This document shows, piece by piece, positions 18,450-27,976 of a DNA stretch of 57,787 nucleotides (position 1 is its first letter; each line of letters starts with the position of its first letter). The stretch covers positions 1 through 57,787 of the forward strand of contig JAAYPG010000074.1 of assembly GCA_012519905.1 (NCBI GenBank), in the 5' to 3' direction. The position numbers and the translations under genes were made by a program. The notes beneath the pieces were generated by a model, which saw nothing but the letters and a program-made list of their open reading frames with translations, was not told the DNA's origin and did not search any database. The DNA is from Clostridiales bacterium. GTDB taxonomy: Bacteria; Bacillota; Clostridia; Lachnospirales; Lachnospiraceae.

Positions 18450-21400
18450 TTGAAAAAGAGAATTTTAGTCTTATTCACAGCAGTATACTTGATATTTACC
18501 GGGATTTTAGGTTCATCAGGCATGGCATATGCACAATCTTCAATACCACAGGTAGGAGATGAGATAAGCGGATTTACTGTTAAAGAGGTCACTTTTGAGC
18601 AATCCACTAAATCCGATAAGATTTTACTTGAACATGATAAGACCGGTGCGAGAATGTTAGTTATTAAGAATAACAATATCGATCGTGGATTTTCAATTAA
18701 GTTTAATACACCACCGGATAATCGAGGAACAAATCATATTCTGGAGCATTCCGTTTTAGGGGGAAGTGTTAAATATCCAACAAAGAACTCAATTTTTGAT
18801 ATTATAAATACAACCTATGTATCATTTGCTAATGCATTGACTTATCCAAATATGACTATGTATCCTATTTCTTCGCAAAGTGAAGAACAGCTACTAAAGG
18901 CTACCGATATCTATCTGGATGCTGTCTTTAATCCCTTGATATTGACTGATGAAAGAATATTTGAAAGAGAAGGCTGGCGCTATGAGCTGGCTGATGAAAC
19001 AGCTCCACTTAATTATAATGGTATTGTCTATAATGAGATGCAGGGAAGTCTTGGGAGTATTGCTTCGACAGCAGTTTCAAATGCAAACAAAGCAGTATTT
19101 TCTGATACTGACCAGGGAAATAATTCTGGCGGTATTCCCAGTGAGATTTTAACCTTAACCTATGAAGATTTAATAGATACATATAAAAAATACTATCATC
19201 CATCCAATTGCTTTATGGTCCTATATGGGGATCTGGATTATGTTAAATTCTTAGATATGATTGATAGGGATTATTTATCGTCATATACAAGACAAACCAT
19301 CGATATTGAAAGAAAGACACAGAGTCCATATAATAAGCTGCTTGAAAAAACCTATGAATTTCCTGCTGCTGAAGGTACAGACACAGACAATAAGGCTGTT
19401 ATTGATCTAGTATTTGCAGCTGATGACATTAAGACCATGGGAATGGAAGGCTATATGAGTCTTAATTTAGCTTTGTCTCTTATGAATTTAGATAACTCTG
19501 ATATTAAGAAGGCACTGGGAGATAGCCAGATAGCAGAATCCTATGCAATGCAATTGGACTTATCAACCTATCAGCCTACAGTACATTTCATAGCCTTGAA
19601 TGCAGATTCTTCTAGGAGTAAAGAATTTTATAATTTGGTTATGTCTGAGATGGAGAAGATAGTTAATAATGGAATGAATACTGATTTAGTAAGGTCCTTA
19701 CTAAGATCCATGGAGTTTGAAGAGGCTATTGGTAGCGGAAGTGCAGTTAATGAATTGATGATATCAAGTCTGTTTGATAATTTACTGGATAATCCTCTAG
19801 AAAACTATTTAAGCTATATTAAGATTATAGCTGATAAGCTAGAAGAGAATGTGCTAGAAAAAGCTATTAAGGATCAAGTATTGAATAATAAAACAGTAGC
19901 TTTAACCATAACAGAACCCAAGGCCGGCCTCTTAGAAAAAAATCAGCTTGCCCTGGCTCAGAAGCTAGCTGAGAAAAAGTCAGGCATGTCAAAGAAAGAT
20001 ATTGAGGAATTGGTTAAAAAGACAGCTGACTTCAATACTTGGAATAATGAAGTTACTTCAGACGAGGTCTTAAAATCATTAAGAGCAGTAGATCTTAAAG
20101 ATATATCTATAGAGATGAAAGACCGCGAAATTAATGAAACCACAATTGATGGAGTCAAGCTCTGGTCTACCATTGCAGATGTGGATGGTATAAGTAAAAT
20201 ACAAGTAAATATTGATTTAAGCCATCTTACCATGGAGGAGCTTTCATATCTAAAATTCTACCTTGATATGCTAAGTAATGGTATGGATACTGAGGATCGT
20301 TCAGAGTTGCAGGTAATGAATGATGTAACAAATAGCTTATACAGTTTTTCATATTCAATTGAAGCTGTTTCTGATAACAAAAAGGATACATCTGCGCATC
20401 CAATATTAAGTATTAGCTATTATAGCTTTGAGGATGAGTATAAAGATACATTTGACTTAGTATATGACATTCTATTACAGTCAGATATAGCTAATATCGA
20501 AACATATGGAAAGAGAACTATTACGAATCTTAAATCTAGTTATAACATGCAATTTGCAGAGCCATTTAATATAGCCCAATACCGTAGTATGGCCTATACA
20601 AGTGCAAGTTATAGGATAATTAATTATCTTAATGGATTGGATTATTATAAGTTCATACTAACATTGGAGAACGAGTTAGCTTCTAATCCTACAAATATAT
20701 TCTATAAATTAAATGAAACACGTGCTAAGGTATTTAATAAAGGCTATATGCATGTTCTGTATGCAGGTGATTCTAATGGACTTGATAAATTCAAGAAGGC
20801 TATGCCTGATTTTACCAATAAGTTTACTGATATAAGTTTTGGGAAAAAGGAATACAGCCTACCAAGACCTGCCAAGAGAGAAGCGATGATGATTAACTCA
20901 CCAGTTCAATACCTATGGGTAAATGCAAGCCTTTCAGAAAATGATGTTCCAAGCAGTCAAAAGGGTCTTGTAATTAGCACAGTTTTGAATAATCTTATGC
21001 TCACTCCTGAGATCCGATTAAGAGGAGGGGCTTACGGGGTTGGTGCTTCATTTACAGATAATAATTATATAGCATATACTTACAGGGATAGCAATTTTGT
21101 TAATTCACTTAATGTAATTGGCGCTACTGATGAATTCCTAAAGACTATTATCCCATATATGACAGAAGAAACATTAGAAAGCTATATAATGTCCTTGTTC
21201 GGTAGCCTGAATCTGAGTAATGGTGAAATAAATGATGCCTTGCAGGTTCTTGTTGAAGAATATTATGGTCTTTCAATTGAAGACAAAATTGCTATACTTG
21301 AGGAAGTGAAGAAAACTTCTAGCGAAGATTTTGAAGCCTATGTTGATTACCTGTCTAGAATAAATGAGAATTTCAATTACATTGTTGTAGCATCACCTAG

Positions 21401-21452
21401 TGAAATTAATGAAAATAAAGAGTTATTTGATGAGGTTATAACACTAGACTAG
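18450..21452 (+). CDS. Secreted M16C zinc metalloprotease (insulinase/PreP type)
   Basis: 1000 aa. The inverted zinc motif HXXEH is H96-I-L-E-H100 inside NHILEHSVLGG, with the downstream glutamate region GIVYNEMQGSLG near residues 190-203; this arrangement matches the M16C presequence-protease family, which degrades peptides in a closed chamber. I chose the TTG at 18450 because AGAAGGGG lies just upstream and the protein then opens with KKR, a hydrophobic stretch and AYAQS, a typical Sec signal peptide. Upstream in-frame codons to 18363 would bury that signal. Most bacterial M16C proteins are cytosolic, so export is unusual. No lipobox cysteine is visible. Confidence 0.88.
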   Translation: MKKRILVLFTAVYLIFTGILGSSGMAYAQSSIPQVGDEISGFTVKEVTFEQSTKSDKILLEHDKTGARMLVIKNNNIDRGFSIKFNTPPDNRGTNHILEHSVLGGSVKYPTKNSIFDIINTTYVSFANALTYPNMTMYPISSQSEEQLLKATDIYLDAVFNPLILTDERIFEREGWRYELADETAPLNYNGIVYNEMQGSLGSIASTAVSNANKAVFSDTDQGNNSGGIPSEILTLTYEDLIDTYKKYYHPSNCFMVLYGDLDYVKFLDMIDRDYLSSYTRQTIDIERKTQSPYNKLLEKTYEFPAAEGTDTDNKAVIDLVFAADDIKTMGMEGYMSLNLALSLMNLDNSDIKKALGDSQIAESYAMQLDLSTYQPTVHFIALNADSSRSKEFYNLVMSEMEKIVNNGMNTDLVRSLLRSMEFEEAIGSGSAVNELMISSLFDNLLDNPLENYLSYIKIIADKLEENVLEKAIKDQVLNNKTVALTITEPKAGLLEKNQLALAQKLAEKKSGMSKKDIEELVKKTADFNTWNNEVTSDEVLKSLRAVDLKDISIEMKDREINETTIDGVKLWSTIADVDGISKIQVNIDLSHLTMEELSYLKFYLDMLSNGMDTEDRSELQVMNDVTNSLYSFSYSIEAVSDNKKDTSAHPILSISYYSFEDEYKDTFDLVYDILLQSDIANIETYGKRTITNLKSSYNMQFAEPFNIAQYRSMAYTSASYRIINYLNGLDYYKFILTLENELASNPTNIFYKLNETRAKVFNKGYMHVLYAGDSNGLDKFKKAMPDFTNKFTDISFGKKEYSLPRPAKREAMMINSPVQYLWVNASLSENDVPSSQKGLVISTVLNNLMLTPEIRLRGGAYGVGASFTDNNYIAYTYRDSNFVNSLNVIGATDEFLKTIIPYMTEETLESYIMSLFGSLNLSNGEINDALQVLVEEYYGLSIEDKIAILEEVKKTSSEDFEAYVDYLSRINENFNYIVVASPSEINENKELFDEVITLD

Positions 21453-21494
21453 ATAATCATCTAAGCCATAAGTACCATAGCTATAATCATAATG

Positions 21495-21530
21495 CACCGT
21501 GTACAATGAGGGGTAATCTTGTACACGGTG
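21495..21530. other. 12-bp perfect inverted repeat without a T-tail
   Basis: CACCGTGTACAA at 21495-21506 is repeated as its complement at 21519-21530 around a 12-nt loop. Neither strand has a T-run after it. It lies between the M16 gene and the promoter of the ABC exporter, so it may be a weak terminator or processing hairpin, or an operator. Confidence 0.65.
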
Positions 21531-21571
21531 TTAAAATTAATGGCTTATCATTTGTACTTGTTAAAAAATGT

Positions 21572-21600
21572 TTGCCTGAATTGACTAGTTAGTGTAGAAT
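21572..21600 (+). promoter_or_regulatory. Promoter for the ABC exporter pair
   Basis: TTGCCT at 21572-21577, a 17-nt spacer and TAGAAT at 21595-21600, 41 nt before the ATG. Confidence 0.6.
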
Positions 21601-21641
21601 ATGCTTAATATGTCTACTTGTAGGGAAATAGGGGAGAGTTT

Positions 21642-23291
21642 ATGAAGGAATTACTACTTAAAAGAAAAGGGAAGTTTATACAGTATCTTATTGCAACCTT
21701 TATGTTTATTATAAGCCACTTCGCTGAAATTGGGGTATTTGCTTTAATTTTTGGAGCAATCGAAAAGGGAGATTTACAGTATTTTAAAAAGGTTGCCATT
21801 ATAACAATTATATATATTATGTACTCACCAATAAGCTATCTTGTATCAAGGCTTCTGCGTATTCGTTATATGAGAGATACTATATTAGATGTTCGCAAAC
21901 AGGCATTTGACAAAATCATCAATATGCCCTTTAAGCAATATTCGCAAAAATCTAAGGAAGTATATATATCTAATCTGATTAATGATGTTAATAATTTTGA
22001 AAATAAATTTTTTATTAATCTTCTTAATTATCTTATTAATATTGGAATGTATGGTATAGCATTAATATTTCTATTACTAATAGACTTTAAGCTGGCAATT
22101 GGTATGTTTATGTTTTCACTGGTCTTGTTTTTCTTGGCAAATCTATTCACCAAGAAAACCACTGCCCTTGAAAAGGAGATTTCAGCAACAAGTGAAGTCT
22201 TTACTACAGATATGTCCAATACCTTTAATGGACTTGAGATACTCAAGCTTAACAATATTGAGGATAGTTTTTTAAGGAAAAGTATAGGGACTATTAACCG
22301 TTTGGAGAAGAGAAAGTATATGTCAAATGTATTTAGTCATCTTCAAAGGGATGTTATATATATACTAGCATTTGTAGTATCAGTAGTGGTATTGGTATAT
22401 CTGGGTTATGAACTACAGGCAGGTATGAATCTTACAGAGGCTACCTTTGTATTTATGCTCAGTAGCTCTATAAGTAATTATCTAATCAGCGCCTTTCCCA
22501 ATTGGAATCAGGTTAAGGCTTCTACTGCTATATATGAAAAGATAGCAAAGCCGGAGGAGACCACCATCAAGATTGGTATGGGAACAAATGACTTCAAGTT
22601 TGAGGATAGGATAGAGCTAACTAATTTAAGCTTTTCATTTGATAAGAAAATTATATTGAAGAATGCCTCCTTTACTATCGAGAAGGGTAAAAAATATCTT
22701 ATAAAAGGTGTTAGTGGAGCAGGTAAGACCACCTTACTAAATCTTCTTGCTATGATTCATGATGACTATGATGGCAAGATAACAGTGGATGGTGTAGATT
22801 ACCGTGATATATCAGAAAAGTCATTTCATGATAAGGTTGCTTTTATATATCAAGATGTTTTCTTGTTTGAAGATACGATTAAGAATAATATCACTCTCTA
22901 TAAGGATATACCAGATGAGCAAGTGGACTATGCTGTAAAAGTCAGTGGACTTGAGCCTATCTTGGAGGAGAAGTCAAATGGGATATATGAGAGACTTTCT
23001 GAGAACGGTAAAAATCTATCAGGCGGACAGAGGCAGAGAATATCCATTGCTAGAGCGATAGCGAAAAATGCTGAGATTTTATTTGTAGATGAGGGTACCT
23101 CCAGTCTTAATGAAGAGCTGGGTAGGGATATAGAGAAAACATTTTTAGAACTTAATAACACGGTAATTGCTATCAGCCACAGATATTATGAGGGAATTAC
23201 AGAGAATTATGACTATGTAATTGAACTAAAGAATGGCTTGGTTCATAGATTCCCTGCCAAGGAATATTTTGAAGAGGTGATAAGATGCTAA
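21642..23291 (+). CDS. ABC exporter half-transporter, first subunit
   Basis: 549 aa with an N-terminal transmembrane domain (about six helices, residues 10-290) fused to a nucleotide-binding domain. Walker A is GVSGAGKTT (residues 356-364), the signature is L459-S-G-G-Q and Walker B is ILFVDEG. Walker B ends in E before G, so this site appears catalytically competent. No peptidase C39 domain. Its end overlaps the next ABC gene by 7 nt, indicating a heterodimeric exporter. Substrate unknown; no small peptide or modification gene is beside it. Confidence 0.9.
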   Translation: MKELLLKRKGKFIQYLIATFMFIISHFAEIGVFALIFGAIEKGDLQYFKKVAIITIIYIMYSPISYLVSRLLRIRYMRDTILDVRKQAFDKIINMPFKQYSQKSKEVYISNLINDVNNFENKFFINLLNYLINIGMYGIALIFLLLIDFKLAIGMFMFSLVLFFLANLFTKKTTALEKEISATSEVFTTDMSNTFNGLEILKLNNIEDSFLRKSIGTINRLEKRKYMSNVFSHLQRDVIYILAFVVSVVVLVYLGYELQAGMNLTEATFVFMLSSSISNYLISAFPNWNQVKASTAIYEKIAKPEETTIKIGMGTNDFKFEDRIELTNLSFSFDKKIILKNASFTIEKGKKYLIKGVSGAGKTTLLNLLAMIHDDYDGKITVDGVDYRDISEKSFHDKVAFIYQDVFLFEDTIKNNITLYKDIPDEQVDYAVKVSGLEPILEEKSNGIYERLSENGKNLSGGQRQRISIARAIAKNAEILFVDEGTSSLNEELGRDIEKTFLELNNTVIAISHRYYEGITENYDYVIELKNGLVHRFPAKEYFEEVIRC

Positions 23292-24901
23292 AAAAATATA
23301 TAAAGATAATACCATACTTTATTTTAGCTTTGATTGTCACTGGAATTAATGCCGTTTTAGATGGTCTTGTTAATATTAGAATCATGAAGATGCTTGATTT
23401 AGCCATAGCTGGCAAAATGGATGCAATGAAGCAAATGATTCCACAAATGCTTATTATGGCAACTCTTTTGGTTCCCATGGGAATATTGGTAGGAGTAACC
23501 AGCAGCTACTATAGGAGAAAGGCCAATGTTGCTTTAAAGAAATATTATATGCAAAAGGTATTTGCTAAGAATATAGCTGAGTTTCAGAAGGAGAACAATG
23601 CCAAGTACATGTCTTCGATGACAAATGATTTTAACACCTTGGAGATGAATCTTATTAATGGGATCTTTAGTGTGTTTGAAGGGCTGATGACATTTTTGGT
23701 AGGGATTTGGCTTCTTTCTACAGTTGACCCAAGGATGATTATATTGGCCTTTATACTTATAGCTATTAATTTGCTTATATCTATATTAACCTCAAAGCCA
23801 ACTAAAAAGGCTAATAAGGAAAGAAGTGATATGTTTGATAGCTATACCTCATATATTAAGGAGGTACTATCGGCCTTTCATATTGTAAAGAACTATAATC
23901 TTCAAAAAAGAGTGACAGATGATTATTATAAGAAAAGTGAAGAGATCCAGCAAAAGGGCTTTATCATAGAGAAGATGCTGTCCTATATATTCAGCTCACA
24001 GAATTTTCTTATGAATGGTTCCATGCTTGGGGTTATTATTGTGGCCGGGTATTTTGCCTTATTGGGCAGGGTAACAGTTGGTGGCTTGTTACTGGTTGTA
24101 AATGGTATCCAGAAGATGAGCTGGCCCTTGTTTAATATAAGTGAAAGCCTCCCCAAGTTATTTATATCGGGGGACCTGATTCGTAAGATGGAGAAGACAT
24201 TAGAGAATTCTGATACTTATACTGAGACTGTGGATCTGCCTGAATTTAAGGATAAGATAGTATTTGATAATGTAGAGTTTCTCTATGAGGATTCCGAGCA
24301 ATTAATATTATCAGATGTTAATTTCCAGATAAAAAAGAATGGTAAATACCTGGTTGTAGGTCCCAGTGGAGGTGGTAAATCCACCCTACTTAAGCTCTTT
24401 AGAAAATACTTCAATCCAACAGCAGGTGTGATAACCATAGATGGACATAATCTTAAGGATGTTAAGCGAGAGGATTATTATAAACTTATAGGTAATATTG
24501 AACAGCAGGTGTTTTTATTTGAGGATACCGTAAGAAATAACCTTACCCTATATAAGGATTACACCGATGATGAGATATACGAGGCCATCCAGGCGTCTGG
24601 GTTGACGGATTTTGTTAAGCAGCTACCTGACGGTCTAGATACGATAATATATGATAACGGCAAGAATATTTCTGGTGGTGAAAGAAGTAGGCTGGTTATA
24701 GCAAGAGCGCTTCTGAGTAAAACGGGGATTCTTCTTATGGATGAAGCCTTTGCATCGCTTGATATGGAGCGGGCAAAAGAGATAGAAAAAACTATTTTAG
24801 GCCTTAAAGATATGACAGTAATTAATGTAAGCCATATTATATTCAATGATACAAAGGATCTATATGACAGAGTTCTAACGGTCAAGAAGACTATAACCTA
24901 A
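23285..24901 (+). CDS. ABC exporter half-transporter, second subunit
   Basis: 538 aa, same architecture as its neighbour: about six transmembrane helices, then a nucleotide-binding domain with Walker A GPSGGGKST (from residue 359), signature I462-S-G-G-E and Walker B ILLMDEAFASLD. The signature ends in Glu rather than Gln, and the catalytic Glu after Walker B is retained. It starts inside the preceding gene, so translation is coupled and the two probably form a heterodimer in the membrane. A terminator follows directly. Confidence 0.9.
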   Translation: MLKKYIKIIPYFILALIVTGINAVLDGLVNIRIMKMLDLAIAGKMDAMKQMIPQMLIMATLLVPMGILVGVTSSYYRRKANVALKKYYMQKVFAKNIAEFQKENNAKYMSSMTNDFNTLEMNLINGIFSVFEGLMTFLVGIWLLSTVDPRMIILAFILIAINLLISILTSKPTKKANKERSDMFDSYTSYIKEVLSAFHIVKNYNLQKRVTDDYYKKSEEIQQKGFIIEKMLSYIFSSQNFLMNGSMLGVIIVAGYFALLGRVTVGGLLLVVNGIQKMSWPLFNISESLPKLFISGDLIRKMEKTLENSDTYTETVDLPEFKDKIVFDNVEFLYEDSEQLILSDVNFQIKKNGKYLVVGPSGGGKSTLLKLFRKYFNPTAGVITIDGHNLKDVKREDYYKLIGNIEQQVFLFEDTVRNNLTLYKDYTDDEIYEAIQASGLTDFVKQLPDGLDTIIYDNGKNISGGERSRLVIARALLSKTGILLMDEAFASLDMERAKEIEKTILGLKDMTVINVSHIIFNDTKDLYDRVLTVKKTIT

Positions 24902-24910
24902 GAGATAGAT

Positions 24911-24947
24911 AATGCCTCTGAATTGTTTTATATTCGGAGGCATTTTT
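24911..24947 (+). terminator. Terminator after the ABC exporter
   Basis: A 12-bp stem with one G-T pair (ATGCCTCTGAAT with ATTCGGAGGCAT), an 8-nt loop and a run of five T. Confidence 0.88.
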
Positions 24948-24954
24948 GTTATTT

Positions 24955-24976
24955 GTCCTATTACATAAAAACGCTC
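24955..24976 (-). repeat. Partial copy of dispersed motif downstream of the yprB-like gene
   Basis: Read on the minus strand as GAGCGTTTTTATGTAATAGG plus AC. It nearly matches the end of the element at 36.65 kb (36641-36664), differing by a two-base insertion and one substitution. It lies 12 nt after the stop of the minus-strand gene. Confidence 0.6.
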
Positions 24977-24988
24977 AGCATTTATTTT

Positions 24989-26146
24989 CTACTTGCTGGT
25001 TAGGATATGCTTTAGGAGGTGTTCTATATATTCAGTTAGCTGATCCTCTTGAAGAAGGAAATCTGTGTGTATCTCTACAAATGAAGTTTTGTCCTTATGG
25101 CATTTTTTGAAGCTTGGTGATATAAGAGGACTATACTGTGGAGCAAAAAGCCCCTGCTTCTTAGTATAACAGTTAGAAGGCTTTGCTCTAACTCGATAAT
25201 CCTTGTCCACATATATGGCTAGGCTCTTATGAACGGCCCGATCTTCGTCTGGGAGATAGTAATAATCCTGATAATTATCATAAAAGTGTTTTAATTCCCC
25301 ATCATAGATATCTATTGTGATTAAGGCTGATTCTTTATAAGCATTTATATATATGAAATCATTACCAAAGCTAATTCTTATGGGAAGACTAAAGTTATAT
25401 CCAATGCGGATGTTGAATTTTCCCTTGTCCACACCAGCTTGAAGGATATGAAAGGGTTTTTCAAAAAGGTCACAATAATATAAGATAGGGAGTATCCTAA
25501 CAAGTCCCTTTATATCATCTTCATTGTGCAGCAGTAGGGCATTTAGCAATTTGTCAGCTTCAGAAGCCTTATCTGAACTATTAGCATCTGTGGACTTATT
25601 AGCTGATTTATGGCCCCTTAGTGTTCTTAAATTCTCAATATGCCTCTTTCCGAGATAGCTTTGGTATACCTCAATAAGCTCACCACCACTAAAGGTATCC
25701 TCCCTGTCCACCTTAAGGAAAGACTCAACAGTTTTTTGCTTATAGTTATTAAGCTTTAAGAACTTCTTTATAGGAGATATTTTCTTATAAATATCTAAAC
25801 TTTGGATATCATTAAAAGAGTAATCAAGCTTTAGTAATTCACACTTTTTTGTTAGATATGGAATGTCAAAGCCTGTACCATTAAAATGAATGAGAAGCTC
25901 ATATTCCTTAATAAACTCAAAAAAGCTCTTAATAAGCAGAGCCTCCTCCTTGATGTCTTCAGAGAACCATTGAATCATATGTAATAAGCCATTCTCTATA
26001 TAGATGCAACCTATAAGGTATAGATATGTGGTATCTGCAACAAAACCGGTAGTCTCTATATCAAAGAAAGCTATTTTATCTGTTTTATATTCTATTTCTA
26101 TAGGATAGTCTAGGGTTAGATCAAGGGCTAACTTTCTTGTTATCAT
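24989..26146 (-). CDS. yprB: YprB-like ribonuclease H-fold exonuclease
   Basis: 385 aa. IAFFDIETTGF near residue 25 is the first DEDD exonuclease motif, and ELLIHFNGTGFDIPYL near residue 90 the second, as in PF13482 (RNase_H_2). LLLHNEDDIKGL near residue 210 gives the last acidic motif. Proteins of this type are thought to be DNA or RNA exonucleases; the substrate is not established. The frame is open upstream to 26197, but AAAGGAG just before the ATG at 26146 decides the start. Divergent from cls. In B. subtilis yprB is beside a helicase gene (yprA); none is seen here. Confidence 0.82.
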   Translation of the reverse strand: MITRKLALDLTLDYPIEIEYKTDKIAFFDIETTGFVADTTYLYLIGCIYIENGLLHMIQWFSEDIKEEALLIKSFFEFIKEYELLIHFNGTGFDIPYLTKKCELLKLDYSFNDIQSLDIYKKISPIKKFLKLNNYKQKTVESFLKVDREDTFSGGELIEVYQSYLGKRHIENLRTLRGHKSANKSTDANSSDKASEADKLLNALLLHNEDDIKGLVRILPILYYCDLFEKPFHILQAGVDKGKFNIRIGYNFSLPIRISFGNDFIYINAYKESALITIDIYDGELKHFYDNYQDYYYLPDEDRAVHKSLAIYVDKDYRVRAKPSNCYTKKQGLFAPQYSPLISPSFKKCHKDKTSFVEIHTDFLLQEDQLTEYIEHLLKHILTSK

Positions 26147-26240
26147 AGCTATTCTCCTTTTCATTTTATATTTTAGCATATATAAGATGAAAAACAATGA
26201 ATTATTCTTATGAATATGCTAAAATAGTATAAAGTTATAG

Positions 26241-27890
26241 ATGTATTTATTAGAAGATATAGCATTCTATGTGAATCGTGTTCACAGTGAATATATCAGA
26301 AGAAAAGACTTGATGGAAGGGGAAGGACAGTTGGGTAAGTATACTAAAGATGGTGTTTCAGGTAGTATAGAGAAATCCTTAAGTGGAGTGCTTAGGGCTG
26401 TAATTGTAGGTATTTTGGTGCTTATACAATTCGTTCTTATAATCTATCTATCATATAAGCTTAGGGGATATACAGTGTATATCTATTCTTTTATACAGAT
26501 ACTTAGTGTCATTATAATTATTATCTTAGTCAATGATAATAGGAATGTATCATATAAAATCAGCTGGATATGCATAATAGCAGCCTTTCCTATTACTGGA
26601 CATATAATGTACATGCTATGGGGTAACAACAGAGTCAAGAGGATAGACAAAATAGTTCTTGAGAAATTAGCCAAGGGCTATGGCTATTTAGACCAAGATC
26701 CTAGAGTAGTAGAGGAATTTGAGGATAGCAATCCTGATATGCTCCGAATGACGACTTATCTTCAGACCAATCATTTTCCTTTATATAAGAATAATCAGGT
26801 GGAATATTATCCCATGGCAGAGGAAGCATTTGAAGCTATATTCAAAGAGATAGATAAGGCAGAGAGGTTCATTCTAGTCAATTTCTTTATTATAGGCGAA
26901 GGGGCTCTATGGAATAGAATGCATCAGAGTTTATTAGCAAAAATAAAGAAGGGTGTTAAGGTATTATTTTTATATGATGATTTCGGAGCCATGCTTAGGA
27001 CATCACGGACATTTAAAAGGGATTTAGAAAATGAAGGCTTTGAAGTAAGGGTGTTTAATCCGATACACCGTTATACAGATAAACTATATATGAATTATCG
27101 TACCCACCAAAAAATAGTGGTGGTAGATGGCAATGTTGGTTTTACAGGGGGCATGAATCTAGCTGATGAATATGTTAATTTAGTACCCCGCTTTGGAGTA
27201 TGGAAGGATAATGCTATTAGGCTTACCGGAGATGCGGTATGGGGGCTTACGGTAACATTTTTGCAGATGTGGGAGGCATCAGAGGCATCTCGTCCTGTGG
27301 ATTATGAGTATTTTAAACCTACAAAAGCATTTCCCAAAAACGATGTATTTTGTCAGGTTATATCTGATGGGCCAGCCAATAATCCAAGGAATCCGATGGA
27401 AGATTTCTATAAGCAGATGATATATTATGCTAAGAGGGTATTGTACATTACTACACCCTATCTTATAATTGAAGATGGAATGCGGGATGCATTAGCAACA
27501 GCTGCAGCAGGTGGGGTGGATGTGCGAATTATAACCCCCTATATTCCAGACAAGAAGAATGTCAAGGTGCTTACAAATTATAACTATGGTAGACTTCTTG
27601 CTGCAGGGGTTAGAATATTTGAATATAAGCCTGGTTTCATTCATGCAAAGACAATGCTAAATGAGGACTCAGCTATTGTCGGGACCATGAATATGGATTA
27701 TCGTAGCTTCCATCTGCATTATGAATGTGGTGTATGGATATGTCACCATGATGTTATAAAGACAATTAAGGAAGACCTACTTAAAACCATGGAAGAATGC
27801 CATGAGGTAACTCTTGAGGAATGGGAAAACCGTCCTCTTTATATAAAGATTTATGAAAAGATTTTGAATTTATTTTCAACCTTGATGTAG
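26241..27890 (+). CDS. cls: Cardiolipin synthase
   Basis: 549 aa with two N-terminal membrane helices (about residues 50-75 and 80-100) and two phospholipase D domains. Condenses phosphatidylglycerol to cardiolipin at the membrane. The first HKD motif is H289-Q-K291 with D296. The second is H468-A-K470, but one residue is missing against the usual spacing, so Glu475/Asp476 replace the standard Asp position. The start is uncertain: the ATG at 26241 has no good ribosome-binding site, while a TTG at 26331 follows GGGGAAGG and would still keep both membrane helices. Confidence 0.88.
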   Translation: MYLLEDIAFYVNRVHSEYIRRKDLMEGEGQLGKYTKDGVSGSIEKSLSGVLRAVIVGILVLIQFVLIIYLSYKLRGYTVYIYSFIQILSVIIIIILVNDNRNVSYKISWICIIAAFPITGHIMYMLWGNNRVKRIDKIVLEKLAKGYGYLDQDPRVVEEFEDSNPDMLRMTTYLQTNHFPLYKNNQVEYYPMAEEAFEAIFKEIDKAERFILVNFFIIGEGALWNRMHQSLLAKIKKGVKVLFLYDDFGAMLRTSRTFKRDLENEGFEVRVFNPIHRYTDKLYMNYRTHQKIVVVDGNVGFTGGMNLADEYVNLVPRFGVWKDNAIRLTGDAVWGLTVTFLQMWEASEASRPVDYEYFKPTKAFPKNDVFCQVISDGPANNPRNPMEDFYKQMIYYAKRVLYITTPYLIIEDGMRDALATAAAGGVDVRIITPYIPDKKNVKVLTNYNYGRLLAAGVRIFEYKPGFIHAKTMLNEDSAIVGTMNMDYRSFHLHYECGVWICHHDVIKTIKEDLLKTMEECHEVTLEEWENRPLYIKIYEKILNLFSTLM

Positions 27891-27976
27891 AAATGGATGT
27901 AAAAAGGCAGGAGATTGACTCGTTAGTAGGTCCAAGAGTATTTGAATCTTAACTAATGTAGTTGGAGGAAACTATA

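Noticed and set aside
21642-24901. ABC pair as a bacteriocin or lantibiotic exporter
   Set aside because: No C39 peptidase domain, no small Gly-Gly leader peptide gene and no modification enzymes on either side.
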